Notes: generated by a model not told the origin, from the sequence alone. A stretch of DNA of 64,000 nucleotides from Brachypodium distachyon (GCF_000005505.3 NC_016131.3:63411355-63475354), one strand, 5' to 3'; counted from the stretch's first letter, positions 1-12,320 are shown. Program-made: numbers and translations.

Positions 1-336
1 GTACCTTGCAGCTACTGATTATTAGTTGGCACTGAGTCATGCAAATTGACACATAGCTTTTCTGTAGATAGTGTATGTTACATAATCTTTTAATCAAAAC
101 TTACCTATACTAATGTAATACTGATCTGAAACCTTGAAGACACATAAACGTCAATGCCTGTTTGGTATGCTTTCGCAAGAGCATTTGAAGCAAGAAAAGG
201 GATGAAAACTTTCTAGAATCACTTTGTATTGCGTAGTCTATTATACTCATGCAGCTTGTTGCCAAACTCATAAGGTTCAAGTAAGGTTTAACACTGATTT
301 CTAGAGATTGATGGTAAAAAAAAAATCTTGCTTTAG

Positions 337-3300
337 GTGGCAACTATGTCATGGGAAATTATCTGTTAAATGCATTTCGCTGGAGTGAAACTGTTGGACC
401 TTGGGAGGAGAGACCTGGTCATTTCAATGATGTTTGGGGATACTGGACTGATGATGGACTTGGATTGTTTGAGTTCCTTCAAGTGAGTAAAACACTACTG
501 GCTGACTTTCATCTGGAAATTGTCAGACAATTGCAAACAGTCTGAAGCTGAGATGTGCTGTTTCATTACTGTAATTTGATGGAAAAATTTATTAATGTAG
601 TTAGCAGAAGACCTTGGTGCTTGCCCAGTTTGGGTGGTCAATGATGGTAATTCCTATGCCTAAGAATCTAAAAGGTGTAACCAGACTTGTTGCATTATCT
701 TGTGGTGTGATCTAATTCTTTTCAATGTGGCAGGAGCTAGCCGTAATGAACAAGTACCATCTGCAACAATAGCTTCTTTTGTAAAGGTTTGTTCTTGAAT
801 GAAGTTCCTTTTTCCCATGTGCAACGTGCATTTGAGCTGTGTTTTATTTCTTTCTTGGTAGGTTTTCTGATTTTCTGAGCACTAGTCTAATAAAGTCAAA
901 AGTTTAGACCTATTACCTTTTCTCAAGTAACGATCACCTGCTTTTACTAAATGTAAACTCCAATAATCAGGAAAGGATCCATCCATTTATTTAAAAAGTT
1001 ACTATCTCAAGAAAGAACCAAGTAGAACAGGAAAAAAAAAGCATTATCTCTTTTTAGGGAAACTGTACGAGAGGCTCCGACAGTAAAATACATAATAAAA
1101 TAATATAAAATAAAATTCGTACAATATTTACAGATAAAGGAGGGGTACGAAGCATAATCTTGTCACTGAGAATTCAGCAATGGCATTCCTAAAGGAAAAA
1201 TAGCAAGAATAAAAGCTGCTAAACAAAATCATTTGTGTGTGCCTAACTCCTCATGCAATGCTAAATTGCTAATTTACTTTCATTGGATTCATAGTTGAAC
1301 TTATAATCACTATCCCTTTATGTATTTATGCAAACAAATTTGGAATTTCACAGTATCCTTAATGACAACAAATCTATTATATTATTGAAACCATACGAAA
1401 GAGCAACCACCTTCGTTCACATAGGGTAAAATATCTGCTTGCACTGTTTGCATGTGGTTGGTCCAAGTTAACAACAGTGTAGATAAAACTGATTGTTTGT
1501 GGAAATTCATAGTGCACTACTCTTATTAGGTGGATGAAACAACTCTTATCAGGCAGACAAAGAATACACCTCTATTTTATTCGTTAATTTCGGAATAAAA
1601 TATAAAAGGAAAATAGAAATTTGGTTTCCTTAGGAACTCATAAGAAGTCCAACAATAGCTAACTGTCACTATAAAATTTATATGAAATTAGCAGTTAGAT
1701 GCGTATATGAAATTCAACCTAAAACAGAAATATGGAGTGAGATTAAAATAAAAATGACTAATTTTATTTCCAATTGATAACATGCAACTATGACGTCAAG
1801 AAATAACTACTTCGATCCATAATAAGCGTCTGAGATTTAGTACAATGTTGTACTAACATTGTACTAAACCCCAGACACTTATTATGGATCGGAGGGAGTA
1901 TTTTTTGTAAAAAATAATATGGAAATTAACATTTCGATTTATATATGATATTCCACCTAATAGAGAATGTATCTTGTGCTACCCATCCTATATCCCCATT
2001 ATAAGAGTCGTGAAAACATCTATTTTCTATTACATAGACATAACATGTATCATTCATGTAACAGAAATTCAAATCCAAATTCAAAACGATCCATAAACAA
2101 ACAAATACAAATCCAGTGCTGACAGTGATTATGGGCTCAATTCGCTGCCCATTCAAGCTAGCTACTATTCACAATCAGATTTGTCCCTTTTATTTATCAA
2201 GCTACAGGTTGAATTTGTATCTGAAATTTTGTGGCACAATATATACATGTAGTACTATCATTGTTGTGATTTTTTTTTTCAAAAGAATTAGCACCTTCTT
2301 GAGGGGTAAAATAGTTGGGTGCACAGGTAGTACACCATGCTTGGGAGAACTAGATACATTCTCCGGTACTAACTTTGTACTAAATCCCCGACACTTATTA
2401 TGAATCGGAGGGAGTAATTTTTTGAGCAATTCTATTGCCAATTGATAACACCAAAACTGTATGAAGTTGAAAATAGCTAAAATTTATATTTAAACTAGCA
2501 GACAAATTTACATGTGAAATTCAGTGTATTAAATATGGAATAAAATTTGAAATTTCATATTCAATCGATAACATGTATTATGCAGTGACATATGACCAAT
2601 GTCAACGAAACATGCAATGGATGTTTCAACATGCATGGCTCGCTTAGATGTATAAACATGTATGGGTCCGACAACAATATAAGATGTCGGGGCAGAGACC
2701 GAGTAAACACATGCATGAATCAGTGATCAATGGTGAAGTTCATAGCGGCTGGAAGAAACCGTGAAATAGTTGATTGGGAAGAATTAAAATTTACAAGGAC
2801 CACGTACATGGCATTGGGCAAGAAGAATTACCGAGTTGATGTCTGCGTGCAAGGCTGCAAGCGACCGTATCGCGTGAAGGAAGCAAAGAGATGTTGTGGC
2901 TGCAACAGTAAAGGTTGAAAGCTACAAACAATGTCGTGTAATAAGTCATTCCAGTTGTGTAGAATAACCGGTATAAAAGAACAAGTTATGACGAGAGTGA
3001 GTGAGAGAGAATGTTTTCACAGTTTTTTTATGAATAGAAATCCATAATTGGCCAGGCTACGGTTGTAACAAGAAGAGCGGCGTGAAAATATCATGAGGCA
3101 TCACATTGCACAAATGAAAAACCCACTTACAATAGGGGCAATGATGAGGCGGGTGGAGGAAGAGAACAGAAGGTGTAGGTCCAAGACATCAACTTTTAGA
3201 TTTAATTGTTGGTGATTTCCAGCAAGGTCCAATAATATTTTCCCAAGGTTTACATATTGGTAGCGTAGCAATTGTTTCTATATGTTTAATGATATGTTAA

Positions 3301-5544
3301 TATGCTAATGTAGAGGCGAATTATATCAAATAACAATATGCTTGGGGGCAAATAACTCACTGAGAAACTATGCCAAATAAACTTTCTGATGGTGTTATTT
3401 TGTGAGCCACACATGTATGGTTCACGCTGCTAGTTTGGAATATCCGGGCCACAGCCAGGCATGAAATATTCCAGAAATGAAAAGAAAAGGTCAACACGGA
3501 GTGCGTAACTGAACTGCTGAAGGATGCAATGCATAATTATCTTAATTAGGATTCTGCCTATTACCGACCTGATGATGTGAATAGATACAATTGCTGCACT
3601 GATGATGTGAATAAATACTCTGATGATGTGAATAAATACTATTATAGGAAGTGACGTTTCCTACAATAAATGGTTCCATTTGTAAGAAGTTGTTATGATT
3701 TGAATTTCGTGCATTAGTTATTTTATAACTTGTTGTGTCCTAGCTCTTCGATCTCTTCATGTTTTCCGTTTGCAGGATGTTGTTGACGGTATTGAGTTTG
3801 CTAGGGGAGACACTGGGACTTCATGGGGTTCAGTTCGTGCCGCAATGGGACATCCAGAGCCTTTTCAGCTTCGTTATATTTCAATGGGGAATCAAGAATG
3901 CTCGATGCAGTACTATAAAGGTTATGTATTTCTTAGTCTTTTCATATTTCTTCATGTCTGGCTTCACAGGAGAGCATCTTTATCAAAGCTGCATCTGAAT
4001 TCTTCTTTTGTTGAGTTTTCTCTTATACTGAGATTCAATTATGTGTCTGTATTTGTTAGAAAACTATCGCAAGTTCTATTCTGCAATAAAAGCATCCTAC
4101 CCAGATATCAAAATCATATCAAGCTGCGATAGATCTGCCATTTCACCAGTCGAACCGGCTGATCTATATGACGTTCATGTAAAAAATCTTTCTTGGTCAT
4201 CACTTATATAAAGTATATGTATATACATTTATAGATCTATAATTCTTTGGCAGTGTTTGATATTGTCTTTATGGTAGGTCTATACCTCATCTGGCGATAT
4301 GTTTTCCAAATCTAGCATGTTTGACAACACACCCCGTGGTGGACCGAAGGTATAATATGAATCTATTACATCATTTCTCATACTTACAACTTATTACTTG
4401 TGTAATGATGTAGGCAATTGTTAGTGAGTATGCTGTGACTGGAAATGATGCTGGCCGAGGAACACTAGTAGCTGCTCTAGCTGAAGCTGCATTCCTTGTT
4501 GGATTAGAAAGAAACAGGTGCTTTTATGCTACTTATGGTTTGCCATCCTGGTGAAGTGGTGATGGTAGATTGCATTGTGAACTTGTGTGCCTTACCAACT
4601 TTTACTACGCAGTGATGTGGTTGAGATGGCAAGCTGTGCTCCTCTCTTTGTAAATGACAACGATCGCAGGTAAATGATTCAACACTTTGATCGAGAAATG
4701 AGTTGCAGCCTAATTTCCCTACTTGTGCCGCATTTTGTCTACTGAAGACAAGCTACAATTTAGATAACCTCTTGATTTATAGCAAAGATGAACACCATGA
4801 CTGTTTTTCTACTGATATCCACACCATCCATGAAAATTCATTTCTCTTACTAGGTGGAGTCCAGATGCCATAGTGTTTGACTCGTGGCAGCACTATGGAT
4901 GTCCAAACTACTGGATGTTACACTTCTTCAAGGACTCAAGTGGCGCAACACTTCACCCCTCGACCGTTCACGTATCGAACTATAACCAATTGGTCGCATC
5001 TGCTATCACTTGGCAGAATTCTAATGATGGAAATACTTACCTGAAAATAAAGGTGCCTCCCAATTCAGGAATTTAACTGAGCTGATGAAAGTTGAAATAA
5101 CCACATTTTTTATTTTATTTTTTAGGTTGTCAATTTCGGTGACAAAGCTTTGGATCTCAGTATATCTATAACTGGACTGGACAGCAACATTCAGACATTT
5201 GGATCCATAAAGACGGTACTTACATCTGGTTGGCTGAGGGATGAGAACTCCTTCCAAAAGCCAGACAAGGTTTGCTACATTGACTTGGTTTCAGTGACTG
5301 CAAACTGAATTTAATATGACAATGATAGTTTCTTAGATTAGTAAATTGTGATCTTTATAATGTTTCGTCTGAATTCTTGTGTGAAATGCAATAGGTGGTG
5401 CCAGTGGGAAGTCCGATAACCAATGCGAGAGAGCAGATGAGTCTTGTACTGGATCCTTACTCCCTCACCTCATATGATCTCCTCCTGGACTCGAGCACGA
5501 AGATGCATCCAGTCCTGGATTCGAGCCTTCGTTCAAGTATGTGA
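337..5544 (+). CDS. alpha-L-arabinofuranosidase, GH51 (3' part; 5' end outside window)
   Basis: GH51 enzymes remove arabinose side chains from arabinan and arabinoxylan in the cell wall. Eleven exons are readable: 337-482, 601-646, 734-786, 3776-3920, 4060-4178, 4278-4349, 4414-4517, 4613-4669, 4854-5052, 5126-5269 and 5395-5544. All joins keep frame with GT/AG introns and give the last 411 residues (plant members are about 650-680 aa). Family landmarks include NAFRWSETVGPWEERPGHF, DVWGYWTDDGLGLFEFLQ, ASCAPLFVNDND, FDSWQHYG and the C-terminal beta domain. The nucleophile motif IVSEYAV is intact (Glu codon 4426-4428). The acid/base motif, usually GNEDC, reads GNQEC (Gln codon 3893-3895), so activity is uncertain. 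The 2,989-base intron 787-3775 is swollen by MITE-like sequence. Family assignment is firm; enzymatic competence is not. Confidence 0.9.
1806..1898. mobile_element. Stowaway-like MITE
   Basis: A hairpin of about 93 bases. The right end reads GGATCGGAGGGAG followed by TA; the left end TTCGATCCATAATAAGCGTC is its diverged inverted partner. The centre is the palindrome GTACAATGTTGTACTAACATTGTAC. It lies in the large intron of the GH51 gene. Confidence 0.7.
2362..2414. mobile_element. half of a Stowaway-like MITE
   Basis: The sequence from GGTACTAACTTTGTACTAAA to GAATCGGAGGGAG, followed by TA, matches the right half of the MITE at 1806-1898. The matching left end is missing or too decayed to see. 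Confidence 0.5.
3567..3638 (+). repeat. short tandem repeat, three copies of about 20 bases
   Basis: The unit CTGATGATGTGAATARATAC occurs three times, the first separated from the second by a short spacer. It lies just upstream of the GH51 exon at 3776. Confidence 0.6.
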
Positions 5545-6113
5545 ATACAAAATGGAGTGTGATGACGACCAAGCGCCTCTCAAATCTAAATGGTAAATAT
5601 GAATTTGTGAATGAACATAAACTTCATATTGGCGATGTGTGGATTCTTTGTCCATTGTTTTCACAGGAGGAAACTGGTTTATGTATCACAGGAAAAGCCA
5701 ATCGAATCACATGGCCGAAGTTGTTAGGATACCAGACTCTCCACCGAGAGACTTGATTTGAACTTCTAGTGCCAGCGATTTTCTTGAATTTCACCTCACG
5801 GCAGTTTCACACTTTCAAAGACTGCAATTTATACCGTTATTTTAATAGTGCCTAATTTTATGTGATACTTGTTGGATGCATGTTCGCTGCTACGGAATTA
5901 AAAACTTGTACAGTATTGTATAAGCTGTTTAATGCTTGCCCTTGTATACCCCATTTTTGTGATGAATATCAATTATCTCAAAATATACGTGAAACCAATT
6001 GTAATCAAAAGATCGTGATGAGTATATCTATCACATAGAACATGTGGCAATTATGGTGGTTTTCTAGCAATCTAGAAAATAATCTCGGTACAGGGAACAT
6101 GCGGCCACCAAGT
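5545..6113. other. 3' UTR and flank of the GH51 gene
   Basis: AT-rich sequence after the stop codon with no recognisable gene. It probably holds the 3' UTR; no single polyadenylation signal stands out. A short frame at 5541-5756 starts at the ATG overlapping the stop codon and resembles nothing I know. Confidence 0.4.
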
Positions 6114-6820
6114 TTTTTTTTTAGAGCAATGATGGGGCTTTATTGATTCAAGAGACAAAGTACAAAAGATTGATACACGAATGAACACAAATAATAAAGA
6201 TACTTAACAAAACTAAAAGCTTCATTGTAGTCCTTTGAAATAAACTTCTCTTGATCCATCCTTCGCAATTTGATATTTCTTCACTTATTCGTTGATAAAA
6301 TTGCAGAATACCATACTTGCACAAGCTGAACTAACCTCAGAGGTTTTGAAAAGCCGCATGAGCCGACCACCTCGAACGATGAGAACCTAAGATCATTGAA
6401 CACACCATGGCCAGGGTAATACCCTTTTGTGAGACAAGCTGTAAAACTGTTTCTTCGTCGATGAATCCGCAAGGAAAAAGACTAGCAACCCGAAAAGACG
6501 TGTCATGAGAACCACTAATTCCATGGCATAGGTTGCAACGCCTATACCAGGACGATGAAGGAGCCAGGACATCAATCTTCTAGATGACGGCGTTTCCATC
6601 GCCAAGACGCTACCAAGAAGCACACAAAAACCTAGCAAAAGAAGGTAGCAAACTTGATGCCAGATGTTGATCCGTGGTTTCCCTTGTCTCTTAAGGCCAG
6701 ATCGGCTGTAAGAGACAAGGGGAACCGCTGGAGATTGGAGTTTCTTGGAAGAAGACGGCGGTTAGGGTTTCTCTTAGGCCTTCGCTTCCCAGGTCACGAG
6801 GAGATCATTGACACACAACA
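6114..6820 (-). mobile_element. possible retroposed (poly-A tailed) sequence on the minus strand
   Basis: Read on the minus strand, this looks like a reverse-transcribed transcript. It ends with AATCAATAAAGCCCC and then about ten A's, which is poly-T near 6113 on the plus strand. Short direct repeats, CAAGTT, lie at both edges (near 6110 and 6818). Two overlapping minus-strand frames (6281-6472 and 6393-6638) do not resemble a known protein. It could be the 3' end of a non-LTR element or a processed transcript copy. Confidence 0.35.
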
Positions 6821-6851
6821 AGTTAGATCTTTATTTTTTTTTTAAGAGTAA

Positions 6852-7338
6852 GGCCCTGATTGGAAGCCTAGTTATTGGGCCAAAACCGGTGTCAATCTCG
6901 GAGCACATTTTTTTCCTGACGGAAGCCCAAAACTATGCTTGGTTTGCCGTTTATGTATTATTTTACCCCGTTTTAAGCCTGAATATTCTCACCGAGACTG
7001 GCACAGAGACAAACGACGAGTGAGATACAGTGGCGGGATCGATTGAAAACGCCACGACGGTGGCTAGGATGATGTGATCCACCGGCTACGACAAGCGGAT
7101 CCAACGGCGGTGGCGGTGGGATCCAGCGGCAGGCGAGGTCCTGCGGCGAATGCCCGATGGAGGCGATGGGGTCCAACGGCGGTGGCGGCAGAGGACGGGG
7201 TCGCGGCGGCTGCGCGGCGGAGGCCGCAATACTAAACACACCGGTGTTTTGATTCACCCTTAACCTGTTGTGCACGGCAAAATGCACCGGTAAGTATTTA
7301 CGGGTGAAGAAAATTTTACATAGTTCCCAAGAGGGGCC
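6852..7338. mobile_element. Tourist/PIF-Harbinger-like non-autonomous element
   Basis: The left end GGCCCTGATTGG and the right end CCAAGAGGGGCC are imperfect inverted repeats of the Tourist type. Both are flanked by TAA (6849-6851 and 7339-7341), matching the 3-bp target duplication of Harbinger elements. The interior holds a GC-rich block (7060-7230) of degenerate GGATCCAACGGCGGTGGCGG units and no transposase. Confidence 0.5.
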
Positions 7339-7368
7339 TAAAGATGATATAGAGAGTAAAGTTGCAAT

Positions 7369-7919
7369 CTACGAAACACGGATACGGCTCTGAACTGGCG
7401 TATCCGTATCGGATACGGCATGGATACGGGGATATGCCCGGATACTCCCCGATACGTATTTTGCCCGTATCGGGTAATTTTTCGATCTAAAATAATTAAA
7501 AAAAATATCCGATACGTGAGGGATACCTCCCGATACTTGTGGGATATGGGAAACTGTACACCAGAAGAAGCCCATCGGTCGTCGATCTATCCTACCAATC
7601 TCCCTTCTCTGTTCAGGCGAAATGGTTGATTGATTTCTTGACTTTGCTTCTCCAGTTCTTTCTTTCTCAGCCCAGGTAAGCCATGGCAAGATAAGCGTCA
7701 GCTTCAATTGGGAGCTCAAGCTCGAGCACTGCAGAGAACTGGGGAACAATCTGGCAATGCAGTACCATTTTTGACTACTTCTCATATAAAATATATTTTT
7801 TATTATTTAGTATATATATATAGAAACGTATCCCCGTATCTACGTTTTTCAAAAATTGACGTATCGCGGTATCCCCGTATCGCGTATCCGATACGTATCA
7901 ACGTATCCGTGCTTCCTAG
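7369..7919. mobile_element. hAT-like non-autonomous element with perfect 8-bp target duplication
   Basis: The terminal inverted repeats are CTACGAAACACGGATACG on the left and the inverse of CTAGGAAGCACGGATACG on the right, 16 of 18 matching. They are flanked by identical 8-base direct repeats GTTGCAAT (7361-7368 and 7920-7927), the duplication length typical of hAT transposons. Both subterminal regions are dense in GTATCC/GGATAC motifs, as expected for transposase-binding arrays. The 551-base element encodes no transposase. Confidence 0.7.
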
Positions 7920-8492
7920 GTTGCAATGCCTTTTGTAGTACTCAAGGTTCACATTTTGAAAGGCTGCAATTTAAGTGTTAGCCGTGTGGACTACAATTTT
8001 GTGTGGCTGATGTTTCTAATTATTAAAAAAATCAAACCTTAAATCTGTTAGAAAATTGTGTAAACAAGGCCTCAGTTTGATATGACAAAAGGACGACAAA
8101 ATTATCGTGGCTTCTTACGGTAAGAAAAACCAACGGGTTGGTAGTTCTTAGAGGAAAACGTCTGATATTGGATTCTGTTAGCTGTTCTCACATGAATTTG
8201 CAACGAGCTCCTGAAAAGCGACGATAAACGACAGCATCGAAAATATTCTCCGATGTTCCCGTTGTGAGCAATCATCGGCGAACAGCACTACGGCAGAGCT
8301 TTCCTTATCAATTGTGGCTGCCACATGGGGAATCTATTCTTGACCCGCTCTCAAATTTAAAAATCTTACAGCCTTGTTAAGCTTGTTCCAAATTTATCGC
8401 CTGCTCCTTCCTAATATCGGCAGAAGAACCCCTCCCCTCGCGGTCACGGAAGCCATTACCGCGCGCACCGGCAGCCTCCGCCGCGCCCGCCC

Positions 8493-11400
8493 ATGTCTCC
8501 GGCTCCCCCGTCGAGCGGCCGCATCCGGCCGTGGCTGGTCGTTGGCGACCTGGTCCTGGCGGCGCTATGGGTGAGCGTGGGCGCGCTGGTTAAGCTGTTT
8601 GTGTACAGCGTGCTCGGCCTCGGCGGGCGCCCGGAGGCTGAAGCCGCCAAGGTTGCGCTCTCCGTCGTCTACATGTTCCTCTTCGCCTGGCTCGAATCCG
8701 TCACCGGCGGCGCCTCCTACAACCCGCTTACCGCCCTCGCCGGCGCACTGGCCTCCCGTGGTGGCCTCGCCCTCTACCTCTTCACCGTCTTCGTACGGAT
8801 CCCTGCTCAGGTGATGCCTTTTGCTCCGTGTCATCCCTTTTATATATACTGAATTTCATCAGCATATAACGTTACATTACAATGCGTTGTGAAATTTGTG
8901 GTTCCATCTGAGAATGTATGGAACTCGTCCTACCACGAAGGATAATAAAAAATCAGAAGAGGAAGCAATCACAATTTGACTAGTGGAGTACCTATTTGAG
9001 GAGCAACAAAGGATGTCTCAACTTTGACTAAATTTGAATGCACCTATACACTAAGTCATGTCTAGATACATCCAAATTTTGACAAATTTGAGACATTTTT
9101 TGTTGGACGGAGGGAGTACTATGTTTTCAAGGGAATTTTGCGCTCGCTCATTATTTAAGAAAAACTATCTCACAATATCTCATAACTAATCCATGAGGTG
9201 TTGTCATATTTACTATATACTCCTATGATTCTATCGACACACCATCGACACGTGCCTGGCGATTATAGGAGATGTATAAGCCATAATTATATTCTTTTAT
9301 CTGTTCTAGGGTACACGTGGATAAATATATGTTACGAAGAAAAGCTTTGCAATTAGCTGTTAACACATGTTAAAGAAGTCTAAAAATAGTTTAAGTTAGT
9401 GTTACTCATATGGAGGGCCGAAAATCTCAATTGTGCAGAGGCATGAGGAATAATCCAGCCTTCTTAAATTGTGCTCAAATTTAGTCATTTAAGATGGAAT
9501 AGTACAAATTGATTGCAAATCATGTGTCTTGATCAAAGGAGACAACTACCGCGCTACGTCGTGTGTTAGGGCCGATGCGCGACCCACCCTCCAACTCTTG
9601 GGCTTGCATACATGCCGTGCTGCGTCAGCACAGGAGGCATATGGCGTAAGAGTCGTCGCCGTGAAGACGAGAGAACGTCGTTCGCTCCTTCTAATTCCCA
9701 TTAAAAAAAAGTAAAGAGAAGATTTTTCAGTTGTGTTACTGAGCGCTCTGTTTTATGGTCCTGATTTCGAATAGGAGAGAAGAGAAGAATCAATGTTGTT
9801 TTGTACTTTTGTAGGATAGATACTATATATATCCTACCGAGGAACCTAAAAAGGAGAAGTCCATATTTCATTCTTGAGCTCTTTACCAAGTTCATATTTC
9901 AACCTCCAGCTTTTAATTGTTTGAATTTGTGCGCTGGTACTCTTAATACCACCCAAATCTTGAATTGTTTGAATTTGTGCGCCTTTGACTCTGATTTTGG
10001 GTTGAATAAGGTGCCACATCAGATAAGTGAGACACGCCATCACCGTCAGTTGATTAAGCAAGCTATATCATTCCTACCGCCGCCATGGCGGATCTAAAAT
10101 TTTGGAAAAACTATTTTACCATATAATGTTTGTTCATGAATCTAGCAACTTAACTAACCATAGCTTCAAATATGCTCTTCTAGTCTGAGTTTTCATGGCT
10201 TTTGAACAAATATGATGTAGTTTGACCAAAAAAAATTGTACCTTTGTGTCAAACGTGGCACCCCCGGTCATAAGATCCTAGATCCGCCACTGCCGCCGCT
10301 ATATCAGAGCTCCTTTCTCCTTCCCACTGCACAGCCACACCTGAGCCCCTTCTTCCTCCAGACGCTGCTCTTACGGAGCCATCTCTCTGTCCCGATGTCT
10401 CTGCACCAGAGACCTCTCTACCTCCCGCTGCTACGGAGCCTCTCACGCCGTCACGTGACTGCTAGGGTTCCGACTCGATACAATGGCATGGCTCACTTAT
10501 GCGATGAGGCAGCTTACTCAGCCCGAAACCGGAGTCGAAGGCGGTCAAACCCACCAACCCAGAATTTGGACCACTGTTAAGAGTTTGAGGGGCAAGATTA
10601 AACCGATTAGGAGTTGGAGGTTGAAATCTGAACTTGGGCAAGAGTTCAAGGTTGAAATATGTACTTTTTCATTACAAAATCATATTACGTTACTTTATTT
10701 AATTGATGTACTACTCAGCATATCTGCAAAATTCATGAATTGATGTACTCAAAGTGGTGAGTAAGCCCATCTCAATCCCAACCATTGGTAGCAAATCGAA
10801 TAGTTTGATGTGACCTCAAGGTGAACAGACATCACCGGTTCACCACCAACTTGTTTCTTTGTAGGAGTAATGATTCGTGAATATTAATCATTTTCTCTTT
10901 GATTGAGCAGCCTGTTTTGTTGCAGCTGTATTGATTTATGGATCTGCATGTCTGTCTTAACATTTGTTGTGTTTTGTTTATCAGGTGCTTGGGGCGGTTC
11001 TTGGAGTGACGGTCATCCAGGAAGCTTTTCCTAAAGTAGGTAAAGGAGCTGTCTTAAGCGTCGGTGTTCATCATGGAGCGTTAGTTGAAGGACTGGCAAC
11101 TCTTATGGTTGTCATGATGTCAGTGACACTTAAGAAGAAAGAGATGAATGGGTTCTTTATGAAGACATGGATCTCAAGCATTTGGAAAAATACGATTCAT
11201 ATCCTTAGCTCGCATATAACTGGAGGGATCATGAACCCCGCATCTGTAAGTGCTTTCTACACTTAAGGGCATGGATGATCTAGAAATGAACCTCTAGGAT
11301 TTGAACAAAATTACACGTGTGCTCAACTTCCATATGAATCAAGTTGAATGTATGAAAGTACCATGCAAACACATGTATGATGGCACCAATTTGTGGCGCC

Positions 11401-12320
11401 AGTACATTCTGCTAGGCACATTTGATTGCACTTGTGTTTTGTTGCATTATGTTATGATTGATTGAGATGTATATTGCTCATCTCGGCCACTTATCAACTT
11501 GCTATGCTGCCTCTTATACTTTCCAAGTGAAATATGGTGATAACTTAGCCCGTGAAATCAAGCACTTTGTAAGATTTCCTGCACATGCAGAGTTGCAGAA
11601 TGCAGACTTTCCTGTAGTACCAAAAGTGTGTCCTGTGAAAACCACCTTTACTGTGAAAACTCCATGAAAAACATTGTAAAGAGTTCGAAAGGTTCTAAAA
11701 AATCGCATATGTTAGAGAAATGATGTTTTATAGATTTGTAAATTTCAAGTCCGGACTTAAGTGTGTCAAGCAGCATGGAAAAACAAATTCAGCATGTATA
11801 TAGTGGTTCTTCGTTGTTTGACACTTTTCTCTTTTTCATTCCTTCCAAATACAATTGAGTTTCTACTTGAAATTCTGCACGTTTGTAGAAAATCACACTC
11901 CAACATATGGTATTTTTGTAGATTGTTTTGGAACTTCTAAACATGGTTCCTATGGAGTTTGCACTGCAAGGGTGGTTTTCATCTGATATTTTGTAGATGT
12001 TCATTCCTAAATCCTAACAATTAGGTATTAAGCTTGGTGTTATACCTTAAATACATTTTCATCCCGGAAAGACTTATATCGGACATGCATTTTTAACTTG
12101 CTAGTTGTAATTGTTGAATCTAACTTCAGTTATGTAATAATATCCCTGCTGTTATATTCTATAGGCTTTTGCTTGGGCTTATGCTCGAGGAGATCACACC
12201 ACATTTGACCACCTATTGGTATATTGGCTTGCACCCCTCCAAGCAACATTGCTAGGAGTATGGGTAGTTACCTTCTTAACTAAACCCAAGAAGATCAAGG
12301 ACAACAAGAAGGATCAATAG
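8493..12320 (+). CDS. SIP2;1: SIP2-type aquaporin (small basic intrinsic protein)
   Basis: Small basic intrinsic proteins are plant aquaporins of internal membranes, mainly the ER. Three exons, 8493-8810, 10985-11245 and 12165-12320, all phase 0, give 244 aa, the usual SIP2 length. Exon 1 holds the first membrane helices and the first pore motif as SYNPLT, the NPL variant characteristic of SIP2. Exon 2 ends with the second motif MNPAS, split by intron 2, and exon 3 continues AFAWAYARGD. The C-terminus is lysine-rich (KPKKIKDNKKDQ), typical of SIPs. Exon 1 is about 70% GC, common for cereal first exons. The start was chosen because it puts the expected N-terminus just before helix 1. Intron 1 (2,174 bases) carries a MITE and a long inverted repeat. 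Transport substrate cannot be read from sequence. Confidence 0.92.
8991..9116. mobile_element. Stowaway-like MITE in SIP2 intron 1
   Basis: About 126 bases flanked by TA. The right end reads ATTTTTTGTTGGACGGAGGGAG; the left end GAGCAACAAAGGATGTCTC is its degenerate complement. It is closely related to the MITE in the calmodulin intron (34452-34561): both share CACTAAGTCATGTCTA. Confidence 0.75.
9855..10675. mobile_element. long inverted-repeat element in SIP2 intron 1, with a nested insertion
   Basis: Two arms of about 190 bases, 9855-10045 and 10483-10675, are diverged inverse copies: translated toward each other they give related peptides containing SWRLKYELGKE and SWRLKSELGQE. The left arm also holds a tandem duplication (TTGAATTGTTTGAATTTGTG twice). 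Between the arms, about 10080-10290 looks like a second element with inverted ends GGCGGATCTA and TAGATCCGCC, flanked by similar CCGCCGC sequence. Its class is uncertain; long arms would suit a Mutator-like or foldback element. Confidence 0.5.

Larger units (their letters stand above)
787..3775 (+). other. large intron of the GH51 gene, AT-rich, with MITE relics
   Basis: This is the only long intron in the visible part of the gene; the others are about 70-200 bases. It begins GTTTGTTC after the exon ending FVK and ends TTTGCAG before the exon starting DVVDGIEF. It holds one near-complete and one half Stowaway-like MITE and a short tandem repeat (separate entries). No coding segment in it resembles a known protein. 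Confidence 0.7.

Noticed and set aside
1..336. An additional upstream exon of the GH51 gene
   Set aside because: The sequence is AT-rich with stops in all plus frames and no family motif; best read as intron.
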